A DNA stretch of 64,000 bases from Vitrella brassicaformis (Eukaryota; Sar; Vitrellaceae): positions 6,276-70,275 of the forward strand of contig CDMY01000365.1 in assembly GCA_001179505.1 (NCBI GenBank). Direction: 5' to 3'. This document shows, piece after piece, positions 36,101 through 48,243 of the stretch. Positions within the stretch are counted from its first letter, which is position 1. The number at the start of each line of letters is the position of its first letter. Below the pieces are notes generated by a model. It saw nothing but the letters and a program-made list of their open reading frames with translations. It was not told the origin of the DNA and searched no databases. Both the position numbers and the translations under genes were made by a program.

Positions 36101-37651
36101 GTATGCTCACTTACCGTCGTGTCTGCAGGGGCGCCGAGCCCTGGGTGTTTGACGAGGACGTCGCCCTCCCCAAGCCGCTCCAGCGCTTTCTTGGCGATGG
36201 CCGCCATCTCCTGGCCATCCCCTATCCACGTCTTGACCGCCTGACGGCCGCCGTCGACATGGTCAAACACCCCGAGCAGCATCAGGGTGTTGCCGAAGAA
36301 CCGCCCCTCATCGGCCACACACCGATCCAGCTCGCTCCGTGCGTCCTCGAGCACCTCGGTGAGGACACTGCTGATATTGTCGTTGGATATGTCGCGGCCC
36401 CGCCAGCCGAGCTGCTCGAAGAGGGCGTTGCGCATCTGGGTGGCCTCGTAGAGGGTCGTCAGCACCGTCTCCACCTGCTGCTGGGAGAGCGATCGGAGGC
36501 CAGGCATCGTGTGGGAGTGACCGCTCGTCTGGACTCGGAAGCGGCCCACGTCGCCCGCCCAGTGGATGGACAGCTCGCGCCTTCCGGCCTCCCACTCTTG
36601 CCTGGGTAGGCCGTTGGCCGTGTCGCCATTGCCCGATGCAGGGGCAGCAGCCGCTGCTGCAGCCGCTGCTGACGGTGGTGGTGGTGGTGCAAGTGCCGTG
36701 TCGTTGTCGATGTCGATATCCACGGCCACGTCGGGGGTGTCCTGCTGTTCGTCATCAGTGTCCATTTCCTCCTCGTGCATCGTCTTGAGCCGATCGACGA
36801 CCATCCGGCCAAGGGCATCCAGCTGAGAGAGGTCCAGAGGGCGGCTGGAGGGGGGCACCGCGGCCACACCTGACCATCACGACAAAGCACAAAGTAGCAA
36901 ACCATCCACCCGTACAAGTGCGCGCGACATGCCCAGTGGCTCGAATCGTACCCTCGGTTGTGCATGCGGCGTTTGCGAGTCCTCCCTCGGCTCTCAGCCC
37001 CAGCCGGTCGCGCACCGTCAGCTCCTCCACACGCAGCCGATCGCGGAACACAAACGCCGCACTCACCGCCTGCTGCAGTGTCGCCGGCGAGAGGTACTGC
37101 ACCGACAGCTCATAGCACTCCTGCTGCCTGGCCGCCTCCCCAAAGCGCCAGGCAAGCGGCATGAACTCCCACAGCTCGCTCTCCACCCGCACGTGCGGAT
37201 CTCTGGCGATCCGCAGGACCACCCCGCCCCTCCCTGCTTCAGGGGACCTGACCGAGATCTCACGGTGCCTGCCGTGGGCGACCCACACTGTGCGGCGGTT
37301 CTCCGCCCGCCTCGCACGCAGCAGCTTCTTGATGTACACACGCGCCGAGTCGATGGAGACGATGCCGTCTGAGTGCGTCACAGCCTGGTAGTAGCCGGCT
37401 GATTGCGAGGGGGGAAAGGGCAAGGGAGCGGCTCCCGCACGGACACTGGTGGATGTGGGACCTGCCGTGATGGCGTCACGCGCGGATGACGATGCAACAT
37501 CAATCTCGTCCAGGCCGTTCGGAGGCGTGGCGCTCCGGCCACTCATGTGCCGCTTGGACGGTCGGGTGCCATCCGCTGCTGGAGGCTGCACTCGAGGGAA
37601 TGGATGCCGCGGGGGTGCTTGGCGGTTAGAATGAGTCGGGCCTGGGAACAT
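33141..37651 (-). CDS. Large nuclear-type protein with tandem divergent AP2-like modules
   Basis: Exons 37651-36952, 36869-36115, 36033-35676, 35594-35127, 35028-34492, 34372-33572 and 33472-33141 give 1316 aa with all phases consistent. The ATG at 37651 (MFPGPTHSNRQ) is the first in frame. Six or seven modules share one pattern: a Trp or aromatic start, a few beta strands, then a helix rich in Ala. Examples are TVWVAHGRHREISVRS, LSIHWAGDVGRFRVQTSG, ISWQAEGNYFRVVTSLNP, YTFIEWEGGTPSRLWGHF with FRVWVAIHP, and IEWRVDLRAFIVRYRTASG followed by KVAYSSIAEKTFAGVCDALG. This order resembles the AP2/ERF fold of ApiAP2 regulators, though weakly. Poly-Ala, poly-Gln and Gly-rich linkers separate modules. 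DNA binding is inference; no classical AP2 was recognised with confidence. Confidence 0.72.
33530..33556. repeat. (TG)n microsatellite within an intron of the AP2-like gene
   Basis: A TG run lies inside the intron 33473-33571. Confidence 0.85.
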
Positions 37652-38010
37652 GATGTCACTCAACCGAACCCCGCACTCGTTGATTGACGCCCAGATCTTC
37701 ACAAATGGATCACGACATCCACATCACAGCCACGATGAGGCCATGTGAGGGAAGCGGCAATCCCACGACCTGGCATTAGCGGCTTCACGGAAGACCCTGT
37801 GCAGTCCGCGTTGGTTGCGGCGTCAGACGTGTGGAAGAAACTAAACGTACGTATCCAAATGTACGTATGTCTTATCATCCATCGTACGTAAGGCTGCCTC
37901 TGACTTTATACACAGCGACTGTCTCATCCAATCCACACACACAAGACATCCACAGCCCCTAACACACCCACCCTACCCATCTGATCTGCCGTGTTCTTCT
38001 GTGGATACAC
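37652..38010. other. Intergenic: 5' region of the AP2-like gene
   Basis: About 360 bp. A near-palindromic ACGTACG-type stretch (ACGTACGTATCC, then TGTACGTATG and TCGTACGTAAGG) is present at about 37846-37891. No exon is supported. Confidence 0.45.
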
Positions 38011-39324
38011 TCACGAGTGCAGCCCCTTGGTGACGTACGGTGGCAGATAAAGCGATGTCTGCACCTCAGCCGCGCGGACAGCACTGCACGCCCCCGACAT
38101 GACCAAGTCCCTAACACACACACACACGCAGCTGTACCCACGGCGGTGGTGACTTTGCCTTGGTCTCCCTCATACACACCTGAATAGGTCTCTTCCCGGC
38201 GGCTTTGGTTTCTCCTCGTCGTAGAGCCAGATGAAGAAGTCGGTGATTTCCTGCTGCGTGAGTCCGATTTCCTCCCATGACCTTTGCCGCATCAGCCGCT
38301 CCTCCAGACGACGCAACACAAACGGCCAGCGCGACCGCTGCACAAACGCTGCCAACTGCACACATGAATGAATGCAACAAGGAAGGATCGACGATGTGAT
38401 GGCGTCAGTGGGCTGTCTGCCTGTACAGGTGTGTCTTACATGCGCCTCGGCGAGTGCGAAGTTGGGGTGATGCCCCTGTGCATAGAACTGCACCAGGTCA
38501 TCAAACGACCTGACCACTGGGCCCTCCAGAGCGCCCGCATCAGCAGTGTCCACCACTAGCCGCGGCACGGGCCATGGCTGCATGAGGTCCCACACGTTGA
38601 GCATCTCCCTCAGCAGCACCGACGCCAGCAAGACGCTGTTCTCGATGATGGGGTTGAGGGTCATGAAGGGGTACTGCACCTCCATTATCGACCCCTGCGT
38701 AGACGACAGACACACCAGCTTGGTCTTGTTGCTCCACAGCATGGGGATGGCCGGGGTAGAGTTGTCGAAGCACAGCTGGTTGTAGAGCTCAAACAGGCGC
38801 TGGGCGGCGCTCTCCTGCTGTGCGCGGCTTAGGAAGGGCGGCAAGGGCGGGAAGGGCGGCGACACACGGTCCTTCAGCGCCTCCAGCTGCCTCTCAGGTG
38901 CCGAAGCGCCGCCCCTCGCTGCATCGCCAGTGAACAGCACCCCATGAAGCAGATCGAAGGCTCGGGCGCAGTCCCTCTCGATTTGCCGATGGTCCGCTTC
39001 TGACGTCTTGAGCCATGCATTCTGGAAGAACGACACCGTGGAGCGGCACAGACTGTTCTCCATGATCCGCTGCAGCGACGGATCTTCGTTGCGGAGGATC
39101 TGGCGGCACTCTCGCAGGGCATCTTCCGCATCTCGCTGCCGTCGCAAGACGACGCTCTGATGGAACTCCCGCAGCGGCAGCACCTTGGTGCCGGGGGGTG
39201 GGAAGCCTTCAAAAGCTGCATGACGACGGTAGCAGGGCTGTCCTGCTGACTGGGCTGGCTGAAGGGCGACGGCGATGAATAGCAACGACGCCAGAGAGAG
39301 TGCTGGCCTTCTCGAGCCTGCCAT
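38011..39324 (-). CDS. Hypothetical secreted protein
   Basis: Exons 39324-38440, 38355-38180 and 38110-38011 give 386 aa in frame. The N-terminus MAGSRRPALSLASLLFIAVALQ is a clear signal peptide followed by PAQSAGQPC. The rest is mainly helical and charged: RDAEDALRECRQILR, QRLFELYNQLCF, TLNPIIENSVLLASVLLREML, and near the end WEEIGLTQQEITDFFIWLYD. Nothing identifies a family. The last exon ends in TSLYLPPYVTKGLHS then TGA; the same bases also make a possible donor (CTC|GTGAGT), so a further exon cannot be excluded. Confidence 0.65.
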
Positions 39325-39829
39325 CTTTGCATGTATTCGTTCTTCCCGTCACTTCATCTTTGGCTCCGAAACCCTGGTGGAAAAGAAGCTGAGGGATCTG
39401 CCGCCCTCTGGTCCGTAGCTCGCGAAACCTTCAGCCGGCTGTCAGGGTTTGGGTTGCAGGGTTTGAAGGAGGAAAGTTGAACAGGAAGGCAGGGAGCAGG
39501 CCAAGGCGCAGAAGAAGCGGTGTTTATGCTGGCTTACCGATAATCGGGGGGTGAGCCATTCATCCCACAGCTTCGCCACCCGGGCATTCGCAGAGGGCGT
39601 GTGAGGCCGCTGAGGCGTGGAGAGCAACTGGTGGAGAGAACGCTTGAGGCTGTCGGAGGCGGTGATGCGCTCTACTGGCAAATGGAATGTGATTCTACAG
39701 CTGTAGGTACGCAACGCTTGGAAATCCTGGCGCGAGTCCTGCGTATGGAATGCTGCTCGTGTGCATGTCGGTTGGTTTGTCTCATCATCAGGTTGTTTGC
39801 CATCATCCTTGCTCTCTGGTCCCACCACA
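39325..39829. other. Region between divergent genes with a possible minus-strand exon
   Basis: About 39532-39735 on the minus strand is open and reads like protein (TFHLPVERITASDSLKRSL, ANARVAKLWDEWLTPRLS) and ends at a good donor (TCG|GTAAGCC). No start codon exon or partner exon was found, and it would be squeezed against the start of the plus-strand gene. It may be a small unrecognised gene or chance. Confidence 0.3.
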
Positions 39830-40483
39830 ATGGACGAGGACGATGAGATGGGCGGCGGCAGCAGCCCTCGACGCCGCGGCATCAAGCGCCTCTGCCACGA
39901 CCTGCCGCAGGAGTTCAACAAGAAGGTCCGCATCGGCAGCCCACACCCATCCCCGCCACCCTCACTGCCGCCCATCGACGAGGACGTCGCCATGAGAGGC
40001 GCTGGCTCTTCACAGCGAGACGGCGTGTTGGCAGCGGCTGCTCCTGCGGACCACACACACGGTGCCCATGACATGACCAATGGAGTACCTCAGCAACCCC
40101 AGCAGACAGCAGAGGGACGACCAATCGCACCCGCGAGCCAGCGAAATGATCTCCTTGCACCTCTCCCACCCCACCACCACCACCAGCAGCAGACGAGCGA
40201 GCCGTCCGACGAGCAGCGTGGCATCGTGTTGGGCCGCGGGATGCCGCCTGGCTCCTTCTACCAGTACGTGAATCGTGACCTGGGGCAGCTGCATGCGGAG
40301 CGGTCGCATCGGCAGACTCATCATCGGCCGATGATGCACCGGTCTGGCTCAGCGCCGGGCGGCCTGCGGTCATCTGGGGGTATGGGTATGGGTGGGGCGG
40401 GGGATCAGGGTGAGGGTCAGGGTGACATGTCGTATGGCGAGGTCAACAGGATGATACGAGACCTGCACTTCGGGGGCAGGTAG
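39830..40483 (+). CDS. Hypothetical His/Gln/Gly-rich protein
   Basis: A single-exon reading frame of 217 aa from ATG 39830 (MDEDDEMGGGSSPRRRGIKR) to TAG 40481-40483. It is unlikely to have a rigid fold: Pro/Ser-rich, a HHHHQQQ stretch, and a Gly/Met-rich end (GGMGMGGAGDQGEG). Two short ordered-looking segments stand out: PRRRGIKRLCHDLPQEFNKKV near the N-terminus and YGEVNRMIRDLHFGG at the C-terminus. PGSFYQYVNRDLGQLHAE sits between. Acidic start plus a basic PRRRGIKR patch would fit a nuclear protein. A 5' UTR intron ending at CATCATCAG (39791) is possible. Confidence 0.6.
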   Translation: MDEDDEMGGGSSPRRRGIKRLCHDLPQEFNKKVRIGSPHPSPPPSLPPIDEDVAMRGAGSSQRDGVLAAAAPADHTHGAHDMTNGVPQQPQQTAEGRPIAPASQRNDLLAPLPPHHHHQQQTSEPSDEQRGIVLGRGMPPGSFYQYVNRDLGQLHAERSHRQTHHRPMMHRSGSAPGGLRSSGGMGMGGAGDQGEGQGDMSYGEVNRMIRDLHFGGR

Positions 40484-41046
40484 AATGACGTGAGTGACGA
40501 AGAGGGGACCAGACGGGTCGCCAGCTGGTGCGGGCTGCGATGCTCTGTAAAGTACGTGAGGCGGGGTGGCCTGTGACCTGCGATGGATGCATGACTCTTT
40601 ATTTCAGTGTGTCATGTAAGATCTGCGGGAAAAGAACGAAATGGTCTCGTGTGGCCCTCGGCCAGGATCAGGGGAACGTCCAGCTGCGTGATGTGACACA
40701 CCTGATGTCACGTTACACACAAACACACACGCGGGCACTGGACCTCGTTCAGCCTACACACAGACCTTCGTATCCCTCATACATACCCGTTTGCATTCTT
40801 TGCGTAGCTGGTGCGTCCTGAACCTCTCCATTGATTGTGGCTCACGGCGATGGACGGATTGCCGGTACGATGAGCCGAGCAGAGAACGGACCTGACAGCG
40901 AAGCGAAAGGCGGGAGAGCGGAAGATCTTGTGCTGCGAGCTTGTGCGAGCTGAGAATGCAGATCTGACCCGTGAGTGTTGAAGGGCATGTGGTCCCTTTG
41001 CTGAGTCGTACCTGCGTTGCCCATTGTGCCACCGAGCTAGCGAAGG
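40484..41046. other. Intergenic upstream of TRAPPC8
   Basis: About 560 bp; 3' flank of the previous gene and 5' region of TRAPPC8. No gene is seen in it. Confidence 0.5.
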
Positions 41047-44000
41047 ATGAGCGACAAGTGGACGGAGAAGGAGCGGCTGGCCTTCAGCCAATGGCTGCAT
41101 CGCACCTACCTCCCCACCGTCGTGGTCATCGCAACGGAGCAGGCGCAGCGGACGATGCGGGCCAACAACGACCTTTCCCTGGCGGACCTCTTCCAGCCCT
41201 TCGGCCAGTCGGATGCCCGTGCGCCCGACGTGCAGTACCGAGTGCTGGAGCGGCCCATGCGGACAGAGGCCTTCCGGGTCAAATTTGTCGATGTGGAGGA
41301 TGCAGTGCAGCCGAGGGCAGAGTGTGCCTTCCACGGCCTCAAGGAACTCGTCGAACCCACGTGGCCGCAGACATTCGGGGAGGTGAGTAGGTCATCTAGA
41401 TGACTTGACAGACAGACAGACTGACACCCACTGCACTGCCACACAGGCACACCACAGACACATGAGATGGATGGTATCTATGTGATGTGTGTATATGATG
41501 CCATCGATGTGTTGTGTTCGTTCAGAACGACTCTTGCCCGCCGTGTCCGTGGTTTGAGCGTTGGTCAGAGAACCTCTTCCGCACCCTCCACTGGTCCGAC
41601 CACGAGTGTCTCGACCAGCCCGTCGGGGCGGTGCTGGTTGTCTCCTCCCAAGACCCCGACCCCGTCAGCCTCTTCGAGCAGCTCATGCACCCCTCCTATA
41701 TGCCCGAGGCCTGCAGGGCCAACCTTCTCGACCCATCACCCTCACGCACCTATGTCCTGCTCCACGACGCGACTGCCGCGTCGGCCACGAGCGAGGGGGA
41801 GGTGGAGCGGGAGGTCCATCGCATGCGGCACACCTTCCCGCCGGCCTCCTGCCATTTGCTGCGGGTCAATCGCAACCCCGCCCCCCACCAGCCGTCACAG
41901 GACATACAAGAGGTCTTCCGGCCCTACATCATGCCACGCTTCAAGACACCACCGCCGCAGACGCGCCAGGGCCAGCCGCCCCCTCCCCCACCTCCCAAGG
42001 GCCCCGCCGCGGCCCTCGGCCGGTCGCTGAGCCGCGAGGACCTGGAGGCCACCCTCGCCCTTGTGACGGACATCATCACACGAGGCGTGGTGCCGTGGAT
42101 GGAGCGCAAAGTGCGGCAGCTCGACACCCAGATCGGCACGGCGCGCAAGGGGCTGCGGAACCAGCTCAAGTATCTGTGGCGCAAGCCGCGAACGGGCCAG
42201 CAGGCGCAGGGCAACGAAGGGGTGGGCGAGATCATATCGGCCGTGGGGAGCGCTGTGGCGGGGGCGGTGGGTGGGGTGGATGGCGTCAGGGAGGAGGGAG
42301 GGCCGGAGCGGACAGGAAATGCCACGTATGAGGTAGGTGGGTTGGCACAACGGTAGACAGACAGACGGATGCACGCCAGCCCAGCCAATGCCACTGAGCA
42401 GACCAAGCAGGCCAAGAATCTGTGTGTGTGCACTCACTGCAGACACATACTGTGGAGAATCAGCTGCGGCTGTTGGGTGACCTGTGCTTCCTGTTGCGCG
42501 ACTATGAGACGGCCCTGCTGCAGTACAAACAGTGCGCCGCTGACTTCAAGCACGACAAGAGCTGGAAGCACCTCGGTAGGGTAGGTTAGGTGGCCGGGCG
42601 GCCCCGCCCGGCCAGGCGACACACATGGAAGAGTCGTCGAGAATCGTTCTTGTGTGTGCAGGTGGTGCGTATGAGATGTGGGCTATTGCCAATTTCCTCA
42701 CTGCGGCCCCGACGGCGCTCAACAAGCGGGAGATCGAGTCGTGCCTCGAGCACGCTTATAAGGCTTACCTCAGGGTAGGTCACCATACACACACACACAG
42801 ACACCCACACCCACACCCCAGGAGACACAAGGGAGTGAGTGAGTCTGCAGTGTAAGTGCGTTTGGATCGACAGGCCGAGGCACCTCGTCAGGCCATTCGG
42901 AGTGTGTTGGTGGCGACACGCCTGGCCGTGTACCTCGATGGAGGCACCGAAGAGCCATCCAAGAGGCTCATGCAGGCAAGCTAAGCTAGCTAGACAACAC
43001 ACATGACAAGGGTGACAAGGGTGACAAGGGTGGCTCATCTCCATGCCATGTCGGTTGCTCCCTCCCTCCCATCGATTCATCGGGTCCATTCCACTGCAGG
43101 CCAACTCGGACATCCAGTCGATCTTTGGCGAGACAGCCGCCTCCATCCCCCTGCGGCACGCTTTGCTGCTGGAGCAGGCGGCCTACCTGTACGCCAGGCC
43201 GGAGCTGGGCTCACGCTACTGGCGGAAGCTGACATTCCACCTCATACTCGCCGGACACACCTATAACAAAGGGGGTAAGGAAGGCGGGCACAGGGAGAGA
43301 TGGCCGGCCGCCCAGGTCTTGACCGCTGTGTGTGTGTGTGTCTGTGTCTGTGTCTGTGTGGGTAGGTTACAAGGCCCTGGCGCTGCGTTGTTACAGCGTT
43401 GTGAGCCGCACTTATTCGCGGAAGGGGTGGCTGCACATCAACGACCACGTGCACTTCACAATGGCCAGACAGGTCGGCACACACATAACACAACACACGG
43501 CACACCAGACGTGTCGACATCGATCGCTTTACTGCCGCATCTCTCTCTCTCTCTCTCTCTGATTCTTACATACAGTCGTTCTCTTTGGGTCTCATCCGCC
43601 GATCCCTGCAGCACTTCGCCACCGTCCTCAATTCCTTCTCGGCCACTCACGAAGCAGCCACCCCCGCCCCGCCAGCACTCGCCCTCCCGGACACCCGCAG
43701 GCTGCTGCCGGTGCTCGAGGACGGTCCCCCTCTCGCAGAGGGCATATCGCAGCGCCGTGTGGTGATCGAGTCGCGTGAGGAGACGTATCTGAAGGAGTTT
43801 CTGTATGTGGTTCGGACCTGGACGCTGAAGCATCACGGTGGGGGCCACAAGGGGAGGGGGGCCGAGGGGAGTGGGGTGGTGATGCCCATGCTGGATGTGA
43901 GGCTGCCTGTCGTACTCCAGAAGGACTCCAGGGGCATGTGCACCAACAGGTACGGCACGCACTCAGACAGGCAGGCAGGCAGGCATCACGCAGCCGACCC

Positions 44001-47000
44001 CGCCCACCCAGCACAGCACACACGCCCATGCCATGTGCTGTGCTATGCTATGCCTCACCTCACACAGCATCGGTGTTGTCCTTGAGGGAGACGAGCTGAG
44101 TCATCAGGACCATCTGGCCTCCCTGGCACCCCACACCCACACCCACACCCATCAGCAGCAGCCCTCCCCCTCCCCCTCCCCCCTCCCCCAGCCCACAGAC
44201 GAGGCGACTCCCTTCGCCTTCATCGCAGAGGAGGTGGGCGTGCCCGTCTCGCCTGACGACCAAAAGGAGCTCGCCTGCCTGGAGGCAAGGCTGCCGATGC
44301 TCATGCCCCCTCCGCCCAAAGGCGGGCCGCCCGGCCCCCCGGGGCTCAACGAGGTGCTCAGCGGGACCGTGTATGAGACGCTGCAGCGGATCACTGCCGT
44401 GGGTGCGCCAGTGGTGGTGGAGGCGCGGCTGAGCAACCCCTTGCAAGTGGAGATGGAGTGCATCAACTTGCGGCTGTTTGGCCGCATGGAGGGGCCTGAC
44501 GGGCAGCTCTCGCCGGGCGAGGGCGAGTCCGTGTCCGTGTCGGCCACGTCGGCCTCATCGACCACCGACGGCGTCCGCCGGCTCGACGGCGAGTCTGGCG
44601 ATGGTATGGCTAGCCGTGAGGGTGAGGTGGACTTCCCCACGATGAGTTTGCGGCTGGAGGGCAAACAGACAGTGAGTGTGCGGCTGGCGGCCATACCGCA
44701 GAACGAGGGCGTCTTGAGGATAGAGGGCGTGGAGTGGGAGCTGTGGAGCCACCGTGCAGAGAGGGAAGAGGCGCCTGGGGGGCGGTTCCCCGTCCGCGTG
44801 AGGCAGAAGCTCCATCTTCATGGGCGGCCCAAGAGCAAGAAACGGTCAGCCTCCGCCCCGCCCCTGCCGTCCCCTCCCTCCTCTGCGTCCATCGACGAGT
44901 CGGGCGAGCCCCTTGTGACGATCGCGAAGTACCACCCTGACAAGAGACTGGAGCTGAGGGTGTCGGCCGACCTGCCGCGCGTGTCTTGCCATTTTGAGGG
45001 CTTCCCCACCTCTCCCCTGCTGGCAGGCGAGTGCCACCCTTGCACCCTCATCATCGAGAACAGGGGGGCGCGGAAGCTCAGCAAGGTCCGTGTGGCGGCG
45101 TCGCATCGTGACTTCATCTTCTTCCCCCCTCCCCCGGTGCCCCGCACCCCTCCCGCCTCCTCGCCATCGTCTGTCCGCCAGCCCCCCCGACCCGAGTCAG
45201 TCCCACAGCTGCTCAACATCCCCCCTCCACGCCCATCTGTCCGGCTCTCGCGGTCGATGGCCTCCCAGGCGTCAGGCAGCCGGCGATCGAGTCTGCCGCC
45301 CGTCACAGAGGGGTGGGCGTCCCATGTGGCCGTCAGCGATGAGTCCATCAGCAGTGGGGGCACCTTCGCCATTCCCTGTCTGGTGCGTGGCTCGGCTGCC
45401 GGCGTCCACCGTCTCCGGATATGTGTGTGCGCCGAGGGGGAGCAGCTGCAGCAGGCTGTTGTGGCTGGCGAGGGTGAGGGGGCGGAGGGGGAGGGAAAGG
45501 GCAGCGACCAGATGTCGGTGCTGAGCACTGAGGGGTCTGCCTTGCCATCCTCCCCCTCTCCCTCCCCGTCGGCAGAGGCCAGTCCCAGGCCGCAGGTTGG
45601 TGGGGCTGATGTGATGCGCAAATGGATCGTTCTCGAGAAGGTGCTCGAGGTCAGGCCGTCCATCGTCGTCAGCGTCCAACAAGTAAGTAACACACATCAC
45701 ATGCCATGCATCCCACACGCAGGGCATACACAGCACAGCACCACTTTTTCCCTGCTCTGTGTGTGTGTGTTCAGCACGCGTCTTGGCGCAAGCCTGGCCG
45801 TTTTGTGCTCGAGTGCAACATCGAGAACGCCAGTTCCCACGTGATAGCGGTGCAGAAGGTGCAGGCCCTCATCCCCCAGCCAGGCCTGCCGCAGGGCGAC
45901 GCAGCCACGGCCCCCCTCCCCGGCCACGACACCCCCATCCCCTACCAGCCTGTCATCCTCGAGCCATGCATCCCCGTTGAGCAGAGGAGCCTCCACATCT
46001 TCCCCTCCCAGGCCACACACCTCCTTTACGCCTACCACCCCCCCACAGCAACACACACACATACCGATGCCCACCATCACCACGGCAAGGCGGCCAGGAG
46101 GTGGCAGGGCGAGACGGGCGAATCGTCATCATCCGATGAGGAAGCAGCGTCGGACAACGGGATGCGGATCGTCCCCTACTCGGCCCCCTCGTCGCCTGAG
46201 CACCGGCCGAGGGCGCCAGGGGACGACTCACAGGTTGCCGTGCGGCAGGTGCGCCTGAAGGCCCCTCCCTATGACGCGTGGCAGGAGCAAATCGTCAAGG
46301 TGGCGCGGCGTGCGAATCTCGAGAGGAAGTGGGGCCGCGGCAGCAGGAGGCGGCAGAGGGGCGGCCGCAGCAGGTCTCCCGAGGGGATGCGGGTGGGGCC
46401 GGGAAGGAGGGCCAGGGGAAAGAGCCCTGGTCCCAATGGGGAGCCCTCTGTGCATGGGTGAGGGAGGGAGGGAGGCAGGAAGGAAGGGTACACTACACAG
46501 CAAAGGTGGACACAGGGTGGGTGGAAGTCGGCGTGTGTCTGTGGTGTGGTGTGGTGTGGTGTGTGAATGTGTGGTGCAGTGGTCAGCACATGGACATTAT
46601 CGTCGAGTGGCGGGCGACCGAGACGGAGCGAAGAGGCGACACCTTCCTATTCCACGTGAACGCTCTCACTGACACACTGATTGATTGATTTGCCGCAAAC
46701 AAACGTTTATCACTCATGCGCACCTCCTCCCTCCCTCCCTCCCTCCCTCTGGCCTGGCAATGTCGGTCGGTCGGTCGGTTGTGTGTGTGATGCATCGATA
46801 TCTATGATCAGGTCCCTCTGTATGTGCCAGCTGAAGGCTGTCCTCTCAAGTTCCAGATCTGCCCCACCCAGACAGTGCTGCCCTTCTGCCCCTCCCCGCC
46901 ACCTCCCCCGCCCACCACACCTTTCGCACCCCCTCAGTCGCCCGTCCCCGCCACCTTGTTGCCCGTCCATCTCTACATCCAGAACGTCTCCCCCGACCAC

Positions 47001-47489
47001 TCAGTGACCTTCCAGCTCGAGGCCGACGAGCCGGCAGCGGCGTACGTCACGCCTCTGCACATGAGCCCTCAGCTCAACATGCGGTGGACGAGCGAGATGC
47101 CCTTCTTCAGCCAGCCGCAGGCCCTCCTGCCCTCCTACATGCGGCAGCCGCCCGCCGGGCCCTTCTGGGAGGGCGGGGCGGTCACGCGGCGAGTGGACAA
47201 TCTCCCTCCCGGGCACACCGTCGACTACGGCCTGGTGGCCCGCTTCTCGCGGCCTGGCGTGTACAACCTCAACAAGTTTCGCTTTGTGGTCCACGAGGTG
47301 CGTTCGGTGGCCGCTGCTGCTGTGGCTGTGGCTGCGGGTGGGGGCGATGTGGCTATGACGGGCGGTGAGGGCAAGGCGTTTGCCTTTCCGTTTGAGTCGC
47401 TGGTGTGGGTGTACAGTGAGAGTGAGAGGGAGGCGGGGGAGGAGGCCGCCATGCGGACACAGGAACCGCCACCAGAGCGGACCTCGTGA
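41047..47489 (+). CDS. TRAPPC8: TRAPPC8/Trs85-like subunit of the TRAPP vesicle-tethering complex
   Basis: Trs85/TRAPPC8 defines TRAPPIII, the Rab1/Ypt1 exchange complex of early secretion and autophagy. The N-terminal part has the family hallmark WFERWSENLFRTL followed by DHECLDQPVGAVLVVSS and DPDPVSLFEQL (about 41550-41680). A helical region follows: NQLRLLGDLCFLLRDYETAL with LQYKQCAADFKHDKSW, then YEMWAIANFL, RHALLLEQAAYLYA, RKLTFHLILAGHTYNK, YSRKGWLHINDHVHFT and FSLGLIRRSLQHF. The C-terminal half is beta-rich, with long Pro/Ser-rich inserts, and ends at TGA 47489. First exons: 41047-41382, 41526-42332, 42443 onward. Intron 42976-43099 is GC-AG. The coding region around 44100-45690 is one long exon with low-complexity inserts. 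Exons near 46460-46810 are less sure. Confidence 0.88.
42976..43099 (+). other. GC-AG intron in TRAPPC8
   Basis: Donor CATGCAG|GCAAGC, acceptor CACTGCAG, joining RLMQ to ANSDIQ in phase 0. Reading through would hit TAA within three codons, and no GT donor is available nearby. Confidence 0.88.
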
Positions 47490-48243
47490 ATGAGCGAATG
47501 AACACTCATTAGCGCCGTGATGCCAGTGAGTGAGTGACAGAGACAGACACGAGAGAAATTTGTGGGTATCTATCCGAGAGTCTGTCTGTGGTTGGTTCCT
47601 CACGAGAGGTGTCTGACGGCCTGAGTTGAGGTGGCAATTGTGAGATTGGGCATGGATGGCCATATCCTGTGTGCGCTGTGTGTGGTCCGGGTGCTCCATT
47701 CGGCCTGATCTGACCAGATGGCCGTGCATAGCATAGCGTGAGATGAGATGAAATGAATGACTGCATCACATCAACCATACGCGTGTATGATCTTGATCCA
47801 TCAGGGTTGACCGTAGCATAGCCCCTGTCTGTCTCTGTCCATGAGGCCACCATCATCACCAGGGTCACAGGCAGGATGACTCGGCACACACCTATGAAGC
47901 TGACCATGATGCTGCCAAAATGGACACAGCGGCATGGCATGAGCGGCCAACAGCGTCGGTAGACTGAGTCGCTTGTCCGACCAAACCCCCCTCACATGCA
48001 CCCGCCCCCCGTCACATTGAGGCAGTCTGGAAGCACTCTGCATCTAGCTGCATGCATACCATCCCGCAACCACGCAACGCATACACACAGACCTCTCAAC
48101 ACGTAGGTCAAGAATCCAACACACAGCACCCAGCACAGAGAACAGAAAAACAGGCAGGCGATGGCGCCTGACTAGCTAGTCGAATCGCCCAGTTTGGTAG
48201 GAGCATCGCTCTCGCACTCCCTCCCTCCCTGCCGGCAGTCTCT
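47490..48243. other. Spacer between the convergent 3' ends of TRAPPC8 and the DUF3054 gene
   Basis: About 750 bp of simple, microsatellite-tinted sequence. No feature was recognised. Confidence 0.5.

Noticed and set aside
41561-42331. Plus-strand frame of 256 codons overlapping TRAPPC8
   Set aside because: Shadow of the TRAPPC8 exon in another frame, Arg/Pro/Gly-rich.
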